The notes beneath the pieces are model-generated. The model saw only the letters and a program-made list of their open reading frames with translations, searched no databases and was not told the origin of the DNA. A stretch of DNA of 64,000 bases from assembly GCF_000280905.1 (NCBI RefSeq), contig NZ_ALAP01000092.1, positions 186,001 through 250,000 on the forward strand, in the 5' to 3' direction. The position numbers were made by a program, and so were the translations under genes. Positions 16,311 to 25,657 of this stretch are shown here, in pieces. Each line of letters starts with the position of its first letter. Within the stretch, counting starts at the first letter, position 1. The DNA comes from Streptomyces sp. AA1529. GTDB taxonomy: Bacteria > Actinomycetota > Actinomycetes > Streptomycetales > Streptomycetaceae.

Positions 16311-17768
16311 GTGTCCCTGCTCTTCCCCGCGCTGCACGCGGCGTCCTCGCACACGGCGCTGCGCTTCGGCGACCGAGTCCTCAGCTACCGCCGGCTGGCT
16401 GCCGTGGCCGGCGGCCTGGCCACCAGGCTGCAGACCTCGGCGCCCGTCGCGGTCTGGGCGACGCCCAGTCTGGAGACGGCGGTCGGCGTGGTCGCCGGAC
16501 TGCTGGCCGGAGTGCCCGTGGTCCCGGTGAACCCGAAGAGCGGCGAGAGCGAACTGACGCACATCGTCAACGACAGCGCACCCGCCACAGTGCTGGCGGA
16601 GCCCGGTGCGGAACTCCCGGCAGCACTCGGGTCGCTGCCGCGCACGGACATCGCGGTCCCCGACGAGGCGGAGGAGGGGACCTGGGTCCTGCCCACCGAG
16701 CCCAACCCGGAGACGGCGGCACTCATCGTCTACACCTCGGGCACGACCGGGCCGCCCAAGGGCGTGGTGCTGTCGCGGCGCGCCGTGGCCAGCAATCTGG
16801 ACGCGCTGACGGAAGCCTGGCAGTGGACGGAGGACGACGTGCTGGTGCACGGACTGCCGCTGTTCCACGTGCACGGGCTGATCCTCGGCGTCCTGGGGCC
16901 GCTGCGCCGCGGGGGCGCACTGCGCCATCTGGGGGCCTTCAGCACCCGGGGAGTGGCGCGGGAGCTGGCGGGCGGCGGCACGATGCTGTTCGGCGTCCCG
17001 ACCATGTACCACCGGCTCGCCGACGCCTGTGAGAGCGATCCGGACCTGGTGCGCGCGCTGGCCGGAGCGCGGCTGCTGGTGTCGGGTTCGGCGGCGCTGC
17101 CGCTGCACGACCACGACCGGCTCACCGCCGTGACGGGCAAGCGGGTGATCGAGCGGTACGGCATGACGGAAACGCTGATGAACACCAGCGTGCGGCCCTC
17201 TGGGAGCTCCCGTACGGGTTCCGTCGGCCTGCCGCTGCGCGACGTGGACCTCCGGCTGGTGGACGACACGGGACAGCGCCTTCCCGCGGAGGACACCGAG
17301 ACGGTGGGTGAGGTCCAGGTGCGCGGGCCGAACCTGTTCACCGAGTACCTCAACCGCCCCGACGCGACGGCCGAGGCATTCGACGGCGGCTGGTTCCGCA
17401 CCGGCGACATGGCGACGCGGGACGCGGACGGGTCGGTGCGCCTCGTCGGCCGCAAAGCCACCGACATGATCAAGAGCGGCGGCTTCCGGATCGGCGCGGG
17501 CGAGATCGAGAACGTGCTCCTCGGCCATCCGGCCGTCGCGGAGGCCGCCGTCACCGGCGAGCCGGACGACGACCTGGGCGAGCGCGTCGTCGCCTGGATC
17601 GTGCCGGTGACGCCACAGCAGCCGCCGTCGGCGGAGGAGCTGACCGAACTGGTCGCCGGCCGGCTCGCGCCGCACAAACGTCCGCGCAGCGTGCGCTTCC
17701 TGGAGGCGCTGCCGCGCAACGACATGGGAAAGGTGCTCAAGCGGGAACTGCCCGGGCAGCAACGCTGA
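16311..17768 (+). CDS. matB: Malonyl-CoA synthetase
   Basis: A 485-aa ANL-superfamily acyl-CoA ligase making malonyl-CoA from malonate, ATP and CoA. The P-loop YTSGTTGPPKG, the A5 motif YGMTETLMNTS, FRTGDMA and the C-terminal NDMGKVLKREL (catalytic Lys) are all present. From memory it is close along its whole length to S. coelicolor MatB, including VWATPSLETAVGVV, GLPLFHVHGLILG and FGVPTMYHRLA. GTG 16311 has AAAGGAG 8 nt upstream; an earlier in-frame ATG at 16269 lacks one. No malonate transporter or decarboxylase lies beside it, so it probably feeds malonyl-CoA to fatty acid or polyketide synthesis. Confidence 0.9.
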   Translation: MSLLFPALHAASSHTALRFGDRVLSYRRLAAVAGGLATRLQTSAPVAVWATPSLETAVGVVAGLLAGVPVVPVNPKSGESELTHIVNDSAPATVLAEPGAELPAALGSLPRTDIAVPDEAEEGTWVLPTEPNPETAALIVYTSGTTGPPKGVVLSRRAVASNLDALTEAWQWTEDDVLVHGLPLFHVHGLILGVLGPLRRGGALRHLGAFSTRGVARELAGGGTMLFGVPTMYHRLADACESDPDLVRALAGARLLVSGSAALPLHDHDRLTAVTGKRVIERYGMTETLMNTSVRPSGSSRTGSVGLPLRDVDLRLVDDTGQRLPAEDTETVGEVQVRGPNLFTEYLNRPDATAEAFDGGWFRTGDMATRDADGSVRLVGRKATDMIKSGGFRIGAGEIENVLLGHPAVAEAAVTGEPDDDLGERVVAWIVPVTPQQPPSAEELTELVAGRLAPHKRPRSVRFLEALPRNDMGKVLKRELPGQQR

Positions 17769-17882
17769 CGGCCCACCGCGACCCGTGGTCCGCGACCGCC
17801 CCTCCTCCGACCGGTTGCCGGGCCGCGATGCACGTCGCTCGCGCGGGTCCCCGGCCTGCTCTGTCAGCTCGGGGCCCCGCAG

Positions 17883-18935
17883 TCAGGCAGGCCCCCGCCG
17901 CAGCTCCGCGGCATCGGCCAGCCGGCGGTAGGAACGGAGGCGGTCGTCGGGGTCGTGGGTGTTGAGCGTCAGCAGAAGTTCGTCGGCACCCGTGCGCTCC
18001 ACGAGTCCGGCCAACGCGTCGGCGACCTCCTCCGGGGTGCCGCGCAGCTGGGTCTGCCGGGCCTCGTCGAAGGCGGCGCGCTCCTTCGGGCCCATCGTGC
18101 GGCCGAGCACGTCCTGGGGCGGAACGAGCGGGGTGAAGGTGCCACGAGTGCGGGACAGCGCCGTCGACCACGCCTCGGGGACCTGCAGCTCCTCCGCCTC
18201 CGCGCGGGTGTCGGCGGCGGCCGCGTTCACCGCGACGACGACGTGGGGCGCGGTCCCGTCCCGGACGGCTCCGCCCGCCCCGGTTTCCGGAGCGCCAAGG
18301 CCGGTGCGCGGCCGGAAGGCCGCCCGGTAGGCCCGTATCGCCTCCCGCGTCCGCTGTTCGTCGCGGGAGGTCCCGATCACCAGCGGCAGTCCGTGCTCGG
18401 CCGCCACCGCGGCACCCGAGCCGACGGCCAGGACGAACGGCGGTACGCGCAGTCCCTCCGCGGGCCGGGCACGTACCGGGCCGGTGCCCTCGAAGTAGCC
18501 GAGGAGTTCCGATATCTGCGCCCCGAAGTCCTCGGCGGCGTCCTTGCCGACGCGCAGTGCCTTGCGGACGCCGTCGGTGAATCCGACGGAGCGCCCCAGC
18601 CCCATGTCGATGCGGCCGGGATGGAGCGACTCCAGCACCCCGAACTGCTCGGCCACCACCAGCGGCCGGTGGTTGGGGAGCATCACCCCTCCGGTGCCGA
18701 CCCGGATCCGGGAGGTGGCGGAGGCCACCGCGGCGGCCAGGACCGTCGGCGCGGAGCCCGCGATGCCGGGGACGGCGTGGTGCTCGGAGACCCAGAAGCG
18801 CAGGAATCCCAGCGCTTCCGCCTGCTGTGCGAAACGCACCGTCTCACGCAGCGCACCGCCGGGGTGCTCACCCTCCCGGGTGAGGGAGCGGTCGAGGACG
18901 GAGAGGGGTACCGGGATCCGGGGCGATGGAGTCAC
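17883..18935 (-). CDS. Luciferase-like (LLM class) flavin-dependent oxidoreductase
   Basis: A 350-aa protein of the bacterial luciferase fold. Typical MsnO8-type family motifs are visible: PLSVLDRS at the N-terminus, FWVSEHHAVPGIAGSAPTVL, RVGTGGVMLPNHRPLVVAEQFGVLESLHPGRIDMGLGRS. It would use reduced flavin, from F420 or FMN; the substrate is unknown. The start is GTG 18935 in GGAGGTGACTCC, where the purine run is too close to be a good site. It lies 55 bp downstream of the response regulator gene on the same strand and may be co-transcribed. It converges on matB. Confidence 0.9.
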   Translation of the reverse strand: MTPSPRIPVPLSVLDRSLTREGEHPGGALRETVRFAQQAEALGFLRFWVSEHHAVPGIAGSAPTVLAAAVASATSRIRVGTGGVMLPNHRPLVVAEQFGVLESLHPGRIDMGLGRSVGFTDGVRKALRVGKDAAEDFGAQISELLGYFEGTGPVRARPAEGLRVPPFVLAVGSGAAVAAEHGLPLVIGTSRDEQRTREAIRAYRAAFRPRTGLGAPETGAGGAVRDGTAPHVVVAVNAAAADTRAEAEELQVPEAWSTALSRTRGTFTPLVPPQDVLGRTMGPKERAAFDEARQTQLRGTPEEVADALAGLVERTGADELLLTLNTHDPDDRLRSYRRLADAAELRRGPA

Positions 18936-18990
18936 CTCCGCTACAACACCTGTCGGCGGTACGGATTCCCGATGCTCCTGCGAGGGCGGG

Positions 18991-19665
18991 CTACCGGTCG
19001 GCCGGGGACTCCTCCAGCAGTCCGGCGTCGTGCACGAGGAGAGCGAGCTGGACGCGGTTGTTGAGGTCGAGTTTGGTCAGGATGCGGGAGACGTGTGTCT
19101 TGACCGTGGGCACGCTCATGTAGAGGGACGCCGCGATCCGGGCGTTGGCCAGTCCGCGGCCGACGCCGAGCGCCACCTCGCTCTCCCGCTCGCCGAGCCG
19201 GGCGAGGGCGTCCTTGGCGCGGGAGCGGCGGGTCTCCCGGACCGCTGGGGTGACGTGCTGGATGAGCTGGCGGGTGACCGCGGGAGAGAGCACGGGCTCC
19301 CCGGAGGCGACCCTGCGCACCGCGGCCAGGATGTCGGCGGGTGGGGTGTCCTTGAGCAGGAAGCCCGCGGCTCCGGCACGCAGGGCGCGGAGCACCTGGG
19401 CATCGGCGTGGAAGGTGGTCAGGACGACGACCTCGGGCGGTTCGTCGCGAGCCCGGAGCAGCTCGGTTGCGGTGAGCCCGTCCATGGCCGGCATCCGGAT
19501 GTCCATCAGGACCACATGCGGACGGTGCTCGTCGACCAGTCCGAGCACCTGGCTGCCGTCCGCGGCCTCCCCCACGATCTCGACGCCCTGGGTGCCGCCC
19601 AGCATCAGCCGGAGCCCGGCCCGTACGAGAGCGTCGTCGTCGACAAGGAGCACGCGGATGGTCAT
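18991..19665 (-). CDS. NarL/LuxR-family response regulator (orphan)
   Basis: A 224-aa two-domain regulator. The receiver domain has the acidic pair Asp10-Asp11, phospho-acceptor Asp55 (VLMDIRMPAMDG), a Thr/Ser switch (VVLTTFHA) and Lys in LLKDTPP. The C-terminal LuxR-type helix-turn-helix (about 155-215, GLANARIAASLYMSVPTVKTHVSRIL) binds DNA. ATG 19665 follows another in-frame ATG at 19671. No histidine kinase gene is adjacent, although most Streptomyces NarL-type regulators are paired with one, so the kinase must be elsewhere. Confidence 0.92.
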   Translation of the reverse strand: MTIRVLLVDDDALVRAGLRLMLGGTQGVEIVGEAADGSQVLGLVDEHRPHVVLMDIRMPAMDGLTATELLRARDEPPEVVVLTTFHADAQVLRALRAGAAGFLLKDTPPADILAAVRRVASGEPVLSPAVTRQLIQHVTPAVRETRRSRAKDALARLGERESEVALGVGRGLANARIAASLYMSVPTVKTHVSRILTKLDLNNRVQLALLVHDAGLLEESPADR

Positions 19666-19747
19666 GCACATACCGTAGCCAGCCGCCACCCGGCCTCCAC
19701 CCCCGCCCTGCGGAGGCCACGGCCGACAGCGAACGGGCCGGGTGCGC

Positions 19748-20959
19748 TCACGCGCGGGCGCCCGCATCGTCGCCGACCGGTGCGTCCCAGTCGATGCGGT
19801 AGTCCAGCAGCCAGTCGCTGCCGGAGTCGTCGTCGCGCCGCGCGCGGGGCCGGGTCTCCGCGGGGCGCGGGACGACCCGGTCGTTCAACCGGGCGCTGCG
19901 TTCGACGACGGCCTCGACCCGGTTCCGGCGCAGCGACTCGAAGCGGATGAACGCCTCGGACACCCCGGGGAGGTCGCGGAGGCACTTGGCGAGAACGACG
20001 CTGTCCTCGATCGCCATGGACGCGCCTTGCGCCGCGTTGGGCGCCGCCGCGTGTGCCGCGTCTCCGAGCACGACCATGGAAGCGCGGTGCCAGACCGGGG
20101 TGCGGGCCATGTCGTAGGCGTTGGTGGCGACGATGCCCCCACTGCCCCGGACGATCTCGGCGGCCGGCGAGGCGTCTTCGGAGAAGAGCGAGACGACGTG
20201 GTCCCGCCAGCGCGCCGACTCCGCGGGTGTCCCGGTGGCCAGTTCCTCCCGGTCGCGCTCGCCGCCGGGGGTGTTGGCGAACCACCACACCTCGCCGTCG
20301 GGCGCCGCGGTGCAGCCGAGGAACGCGCGCCGCCCCTGGATCATCCGGTAGGTGCCGGGAGGCGGCGCTGCTTCCGGAGGAACCTCGGGTGTGTAGCCGC
20401 ACACGGTGATCTGCCCGGTGTGGCGCGGCGCGGGCGCGCCGGGGTCGATGAGCGTGCGGGTGACGGAGTGGAGACCGTCGGCCCCGATGAGCAGGTCCCC
20501 TTCGGCGCACGAGCCGTCGTCGAAGCGGGCGGTGACCCGCCCGTCCGGAGCCGTGTCGGCGGAGACGAGACGCTTGCCGTGCTCGATGCTGACACTCCGG
20601 CGGATCGCCTCATCGTGAAGCGCGCGGTGGAGAGTCGCGCGCCGTAGCGTGCGCGGACCGAGAGCGCCGGTGGTGCCGGTGCCCCCGGCGACCGGCCGCA
20701 CGCCCACGCTGTCCCCGGTGTGCGCGAGCATCTCCACCCGTTCTGCGGGAAAGGAGACGTCCAGCACGGCCCGGTGGGCGTCGACGGTGCGCAGGGCCTC
20801 CAGGCCGTTGTGGAAGAGCACGAGGAAGGCACCGGCATCATCGGCGCCGGACGGGTACGCCTCGTGCACGGTCGAGCTGATCCCCGCCCTGTGCAGGGAC
20901 ATCGCCGTCATGGCTCCGGCGATACCGCCGCCGATGATGAGCGCGTGCCGCTGCCTCAT
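19748..20959 (-). CDS. FAD-dependent monooxygenase
   Basis: A 403-aa PHBH-fold flavoprotein. The dinucleotide-binding motif GGGIAGAMTAMSLHRAG is at about 9-25, the second FAD motif (DLLIGADGLHS) near 150, and the GD motif GDAAHAAAPNAAQGASMAIEDSVVLA near 285. It resembles hydroxylases of secondary metabolism or xenobiotic breakdown; the substrate is not readable. ATG 20959 has GGAGGT 6 nt upstream. The upstream gene on the same strand is the UvrA-like ATPase, 222 bp away. Confidence 0.92.
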   Translation of the reverse strand: MRQRHALIIGGGIAGAMTAMSLHRAGISSTVHEAYPSGADDAGAFLVLFHNGLEALRTVDAHRAVLDVSFPAERVEMLAHTGDSVGVRPVAGGTGTTGALGPRTLRRATLHRALHDEAIRRSVSIEHGKRLVSADTAPDGRVTARFDDGSCAEGDLLIGADGLHSVTRTLIDPGAPAPRHTGQITVCGYTPEVPPEAAPPPGTYRMIQGRRAFLGCTAAPDGEVWWFANTPGGERDREELATGTPAESARWRDHVVSLFSEDASPAAEIVRGSGGIVATNAYDMARTPVWHRASMVVLGDAAHAAAPNAAQGASMAIEDSVVLAKCLRDLPGVSEAFIRFESLRRNRVEAVVERSARLNDRVVPRPAETRPRARRDDDSGSDWLLDYRIDWDAPVGDDAGARA

Positions 20960-21181
20960 GGCACCTCCAGTCGCTGAGTGTTCCGTTCGCTGCCGCTCTC
21001 CCCTACTGACCGCCCGCGAGGGCCGGTGGTTGCGCACCGGCTCCCTCGGATGCCGCCCGGGTCGCTCGCCTCCCCGGCGGAAATGACCGCAGGCGGACGG
21101 AGCCCGCGTACGGCGGCAGCCGGAGGCCTCCGCCCCGGCCGCGCGGCGTCCCCTGTCCGGACCCCGGCGCCGCGCCTCCGG

Positions 21182-23806
21182 TCACCGGCCCAGGGCAGCC
21201 GCCAGATAGGGCGCGGTGGCACTGGTGCGGGAGGCGGCGACCTCCTCAGGGGTTCCGGCGGCGACGATCCGCCCTCCCCGGTCACCACCGCCCGGACCCA
21301 GGTCGATGACCCAGTCGGCGCCGGAGACCACCGCCGGATCGTGTTCGACGACGATGACCGTGTGGCCGGCCCGGACCAGTCCGTGGAGCTGCCCCAGCAG
21401 CACCTCCGTGTCGGCCGGGTGCAGCCCGGTGGTGGGCTCGTCCAGGAGGTAGAGCGTGTGCCCGCGGCGGCCGCGCTGGAGTTCGGCGGCGAGCTTGATG
21501 CGCTGGGCCTCGCCCCCCGACAGCTCCGTCGCCGGCTGCCCCAGCCGCAGATACCCCAGGCCGACACGTTGCAGTGCGTCCAGCCCGCGCCGTGCGGCCG
21601 GGACATCCGCGAGGAACTCCGCAGCACCGTCGACCGTCATGCCCAGGACGTCCGCGACGGTCGCCCCCCGGTAGGTGATCTCCAGCGTCCGAGGGTTGTA
21701 GCGCGCCCCATGGCAGTCCGTGCACGGTGCGTAGCTGCCGGGCAGGAAGAGGAGCTCCACCGCGATGTACCCCTCGCCCTGGCAGGTCGGGCAGCGGCCC
21801 TCGGCGACGTTGAACGAGAACCGTCCGGCTCCGTACCCCCGGGCCCTGGCTTCGTCCGTGGCGGCGAAGACCTTGCGCACCGCGTCGAAGAGGCCCGTGT
21901 AGGTCGCCAGATTGGAGCGCGGCGTGCGCCCGATGGGCTTCTGGTCGACGCGCACCAGGCGGTTCACGGCCTCCACTCCCCGGACCTCCGTGACCACGGT
22001 GCCGCGGCCCCCGCGCGGGAACTGGTCCGCCTCCGGCTCCGCATCGTCCGTGCCGGAACCTGCTGCCGGACCCCGCTGCTCCGCGGGGGCCGTCCCGGTG
22101 CCGGTGTGCGCGGCGACGACGTCGGCCAGGACCTGGGTGACCAGCGTGGACTTACCCGACCCGGAGACCCCTGTGACAGCGGTGAAGACACCGAGCGGGA
22201 ACGCCACGTCCAGCCCCCGCAGGTTGTGCCGCCTCACCCCGGAGAGCGACAGCGTGCGCTCCGGCCGACGTGGTGGGACCGGTCCCCGCGCCCGGGCTCC
22301 GCGGCCGGTACGGCCGGACTGCGGTGCCCCGGAGGCGCGGGACTCCACACTGTCGCCTTGCGTCGTAGGGGATACGCCCGCCCCGGAGGCGCCGGGGGCT
22401 TCCGGGGGAAAGAGGTGGGTGCGCGTGACGGAGCGCTCCGACTGCGCCAGGCCGGGCACTGGGCCGCTGTAGAGCACCTCTCCTCCGTGCTCGCCCGCAG
22501 CGGGGCCGACGTCCACGACCCAGTCGGCCCGCCGGACCACGGCCATCTCGTGCTCGACCACGAACAGCGAGTTCCCCGCCTCCCGGAGCCTGTCCAGAAC
22601 CCTCAGCAGTGCCTCGGTGTCGGCGGGGTGCAACCCGGCCGACGGTTCGTCCAGAACGTAGACCACGCCGAAGAGACCGGACCGCAACTGGGTCGCCAGC
22701 CGGAGCCGCTGCAACTCCCCCGCCGAGAGGGTGGGGGTGGGCCGGTCGGTGCTGAGATAGCCCAGGCCCAGCTCCACGAGCACGTCGATGCGGGAGAGGA
22801 GGTCGGTGGAGAGGGTTTCGGCGACGCTCTGCCGAATGCCTTCTTCGGGGGCCCCTCCCCCCTCCCCTCCCCCCGTTGCGGCTCGCAGCACCCCGGCGAG
22901 CCCCTCCAGCGGCAGGGCCGCCAGCTCGGCGATGTCCCGGCCCGCGAACGTCACGGCGAGCGCCTCCGGGCGCAGCCGGCGACCGCCGCAGACCGGGCAG
23001 TCGGCGCTGACCAGGAACCGCCGCACACGCTCCCGCAGGGTGGCGCTCTTCGTCTCCGCGAAGGTGTGCAGCACATAGCGCTTCGCGCTCTGATAGGTGC
23101 CTTGGTAGGGCCGCTGGATACGGCCCGCCTCCCGCACCGGGTGAACGGTGACGACGGGCTGCTCGTCCGTGAACAGCAGCCACTCGCGCTGTTCGGACGG
23201 CAGCTCCCGCCACGGACGGTCGATGTCGTAGCCGAGTGCTGCGGTCACGTCGCGCAGGTTCTTGCCCAGCCAGGCTCCCGGCCACGCCGCGACCGCCCCC
23301 TCCCGGACACTGAGCGACGGGTCCGGGACCAGCGACTCCTCGGTGACCCGGTGCACCACGCCCAGCCCGTGGCACTCCGGGCAGGCGCCTGCTGCCGTGT
23401 TGGGCGAGAAGGCATCCGAATCCAGCCGCTCGGCTCCTTCCGGATACTGCCCGGCCCGCGAGAAGAGCATCCGCAGCGAGTTCGACAGCGTGGTCACCGT
23501 ACCGACCGACGAGCGGCCCGTGGGCGTGGAGCGCCGCTGCTCCAGCGCCACCGCGGGCGGCAGCCCGGTGATCTCCTGGACCCGCGGTGCTCCGACCTGG
23601 TGGATCAGCCGCCGCGCATAGGGGGCGACCGACTCGAAGTAGCGGCGCTGTGCTTCCGCGTAGAGCGTGCCGAAGGCCAGCGAGGACTTGCCCGAACCCG
23701 AGACACCGGTGAAGACGACCAGCGCATCCCGCGGAATGTCCACATCCACGCCACGCAGATTGTGCTCGCGCGCGTCGCGCACCCGTACGTAACCGTCGTC
23801 GCTCAT
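21182..23806 (-). CDS. UvrA-like excinuclease ATPase (UvrA paralogue)
   Basis: An 874-aa tandem ABC ATPase. First Walker A GVSGSGKSS at 34-42; second GVSGSGKST in the middle; signature motifs (LSAGELQRLRLA, LSGGEAQRIKLA) and Walker B (VYVLDEPSAGLHP, LYLLDEPTTGLHP) are intact. Zinc modules are visible as CPECHGLG, CPVCGGRR, and CPTCQGEG...CTDCHGARY. It is shorter than housekeeping UvrA (about 950 aa) and belongs to the UvrA-like class that in producers is linked to self-resistance to DNA-binding drugs. No uvrB or uvrC is nearby. The start is uncertain: ATG 23806 and ATG 23824 are both possible. Confidence 0.88.
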   Translation of the reverse strand: MSDDGYVRVRDAREHNLRGVDVDIPRDALVVFTGVSGSGKSSLAFGTLYAEAQRRYFESVAPYARRLIHQVGAPRVQEITGLPPAVALEQRRSTPTGRSSVGTVTTLSNSLRMLFSRAGQYPEGAERLDSDAFSPNTAAGACPECHGLGVVHRVTEESLVPDPSLSVREGAVAAWPGAWLGKNLRDVTAALGYDIDRPWRELPSEQREWLLFTDEQPVVTVHPVREAGRIQRPYQGTYQSAKRYVLHTFAETKSATLRERVRRFLVSADCPVCGGRRLRPEALAVTFAGRDIAELAALPLEGLAGVLRAATGGGEGGGAPEEGIRQSVAETLSTDLLSRIDVLVELGLGYLSTDRPTPTLSAGELQRLRLATQLRSGLFGVVYVLDEPSAGLHPADTEALLRVLDRLREAGNSLFVVEHEMAVVRRADWVVDVGPAAGEHGGEVLYSGPVPGLAQSERSVTRTHLFPPEAPGASGAGVSPTTQGDSVESRASGAPQSGRTGRGARARGPVPPRRPERTLSLSGVRRHNLRGLDVAFPLGVFTAVTGVSGSGKSTLVTQVLADVVAAHTGTGTAPAEQRGPAAGSGTDDAEPEADQFPRGGRGTVVTEVRGVEAVNRLVRVDQKPIGRTPRSNLATYTGLFDAVRKVFAATDEARARGYGAGRFSFNVAEGRCPTCQGEGYIAVELLFLPGSYAPCTDCHGARYNPRTLEITYRGATVADVLGMTVDGAAEFLADVPAARRGLDALQRVGLGYLRLGQPATELSGGEAQRIKLAAELQRGRRGHTLYLLDEPTTGLHPADTEVLLGQLHGLVRAGHTVIVVEHDPAVVSGADWVIDLGPGGGDRGGRIVAAGTPEEVAASRTSATAPYLAAALGR

Positions 23807-23900
23807 CCTTCCATGATCGGACATGCCGTCGAGCACCAGCGGCAGCGGCCCTGCCCCGGGAGCGGCCACGGTGCGTGAAGGGCGCGCCGGGGTGGTACCC

Positions 23901-25355
23901 ATGGCCGCCATGGAGTGGTTCACGCCGTGGTTCCCGGCGCCCGGATACGGGCTGAGCCGGCTGGTTCTCCAACGTGCGCTGGCAGGGGTCTACCTCGTCG
24001 CCTTCCTCTCGGCGGCACTGCAGTTCCGGGCCCTGCTGGGCGAGCGCGGTCTGATGCCCGCCGCGGCGTTCACGCGGCGGGTACCGTTCCGGGCCTCCCC
24101 CAGCCTCTTCCACTGGCGGTGCGGCGACCGCTTCACCGGGGCATGCGCCTGGGCGGGTGTCGCGCTGGCTGCCGCGGTGGTGGGGGGCGCCGCGGATGCC
24201 GTGCCCCTGTGGGCCGCGATGGTGATGTGGGCACTGCTGTGGTTCCTCTATCTCTCGTTCGTGAACGTCGGTCAGGTCTTCTACGGCTTCGGCTGGGAGT
24301 CACTGCTGCTGGAGAGCGGGTTCCTCGCGATCTTCCTGGGCAATGCGCAGACCTCACCGCCCGTGCTGACCGTGTGGCTGATGCGCTGGCTGCTCTTCCG
24401 GGTGGAGTTCGGCGCGGGGCTGATCAAGTGGCGCGGCGATGCCTGCTGGCGCAACCTGACCTGCCTCTACTACCACCACGAGACCCAGCCGATGCCCGGG
24501 CCCCTGAGCTGGTTCTTCCACCACCTCCCGCGGCGGATGCACCGGATGGAGGTGGCCGCCAACCATGTGGCCCAGCTCATCGTGCCCTTCGGCCTGTTCT
24601 TTCCGCAGCCGGTCGCCACCGTCGCGGCCGGGCTGATCATCGTCACGCAGTTGTGGCTCGTGCTGTCAGGCAACTTCTCCTGGCTGAATTGGCTGACGAT
24701 CGTTCTGGCACTCTCCGCTGTCGACCCCTCTCCCGCAACGGGCGCCTCCTCCTACGGTCATACTCCGCTGTGGTTCGCCGTCATGGTGTGCCTCGCAACA
24801 GTGCTGATCGTCGTGCTGAGTTGGTGGCCCGCACGCAATCTGCTCAGCCGGACCCAGCAGATGAACCGCTCCTTCAACTCCCTCCACCTGGTGAACACCT
24901 ACGGTGCGTTCGGCAGTGTGACCCGTGTCCGGCACGAGATCGTCCTCGAGGGCACGGACGAGGAGCAGATCACGCCGGAGACCGCGTGGCACGAGTACGA
25001 GTTCAAGGGCAAACCGGGAAACGTGCGCCGGCTGCCGCGGCAGTTCGCGCCGTACCATCTCCGTCTGGACTGGCAGATGTGGTTCGCCGCGTTGTCCCCG
25101 GCCTACACCCGCGGCTGGTTCGAGCCGTTCGTCTCCCGGCTGCTGGAGAACGACCCGGCCACCCTGCGGTTGCTGCACACCAACCCGTTCCCCCAGCAGC
25201 CACCCACTCATGTACGCGCGCTGCTGTACCGCTACCACTTCACGACACGGGAGCAGCGGCGGGCGACGGGAGCCTGGTGGCACCGGTCCTTCGAGCGCGA
25301 GTTCCTGCCGCCGGTCGCGCTCACAGGGCGTCCGGGTGGGCGCCGTCGCTGGTGA
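23901..25355 (+). CDS. Lipase maturation factor-like membrane protein
   Basis: A 484-aa multi-pass membrane protein. It matches the LMF1/LMF2 family, known in animals for folding lipases in the ER and widely present in actinobacteria with unknown role. Typical stretches are YGFGWESLLLESGFLAIFLG, LMRWLLFRVEFGAGLIKWRGD.CWR.LTCLYYHHETQPMPGPLSWFFHHLP, and the C-terminal AW.EYEFKGKPG.....P.QFAPYHLRLDWQMWFAAL. At least eight hydrophobic helices occur in the first 360 residues. ATG 23901 or ATG 23910 could be the start. It is divergent from the UvrA-like gene with under 100 bp between. Confidence 0.88.
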   Translation: MAAMEWFTPWFPAPGYGLSRLVLQRALAGVYLVAFLSAALQFRALLGERGLMPAAAFTRRVPFRASPSLFHWRCGDRFTGACAWAGVALAAAVVGGAADAVPLWAAMVMWALLWFLYLSFVNVGQVFYGFGWESLLLESGFLAIFLGNAQTSPPVLTVWLMRWLLFRVEFGAGLIKWRGDACWRNLTCLYYHHETQPMPGPLSWFFHHLPRRMHRMEVAANHVAQLIVPFGLFFPQPVATVAAGLIIVTQLWLVLSGNFSWLNWLTIVLALSAVDPSPATGASSYGHTPLWFAVMVCLATVLIVVLSWWPARNLLSRTQQMNRSFNSLHLVNTYGAFGSVTRVRHEIVLEGTDEEQITPETAWHEYEFKGKPGNVRRLPRQFAPYHLRLDWQMWFAALSPAYTRGWFEPFVSRLLENDPATLRLLHTNPFPQQPPTHVRALLYRYHFTTREQRRATGAWWHRSFEREFLPPVALTGRPGGRRRW

Positions 25356-25657
25356 CCGCGGCCGCTGACCACGGCTGGGTTCGCTGGTACGGCTGGCGGG
25401 CGCGCAGCGGCCGGCTGTTCTCGCCCGCATGCGCGTTTCGCCTGTGCGTGGAGGTGGATCCCTCATCGCCGTCCTCGCTCTCGATCCGTTGTCCCGGTAC
25501 GAGGGACCGTCTCGCCCCGGTGGAAGGAGTCTGCCCCCGGTCGCCACGCTCGTGGGCAGCCATCGCATTTCCGGTGGACAACTGACCGGTTGTGCATAAT
25601 CCCGCCACCCACATGGGCGACAAGGTCGAGCGGAACGCGGGACGGGGCGAACAGCAC
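25356..25657. other. Intergenic region without a recognised gene
   Basis: About 300 bp between two convergent genes. I see no convincing coding frame, hairpin or repeat. Confidence 0.4.
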
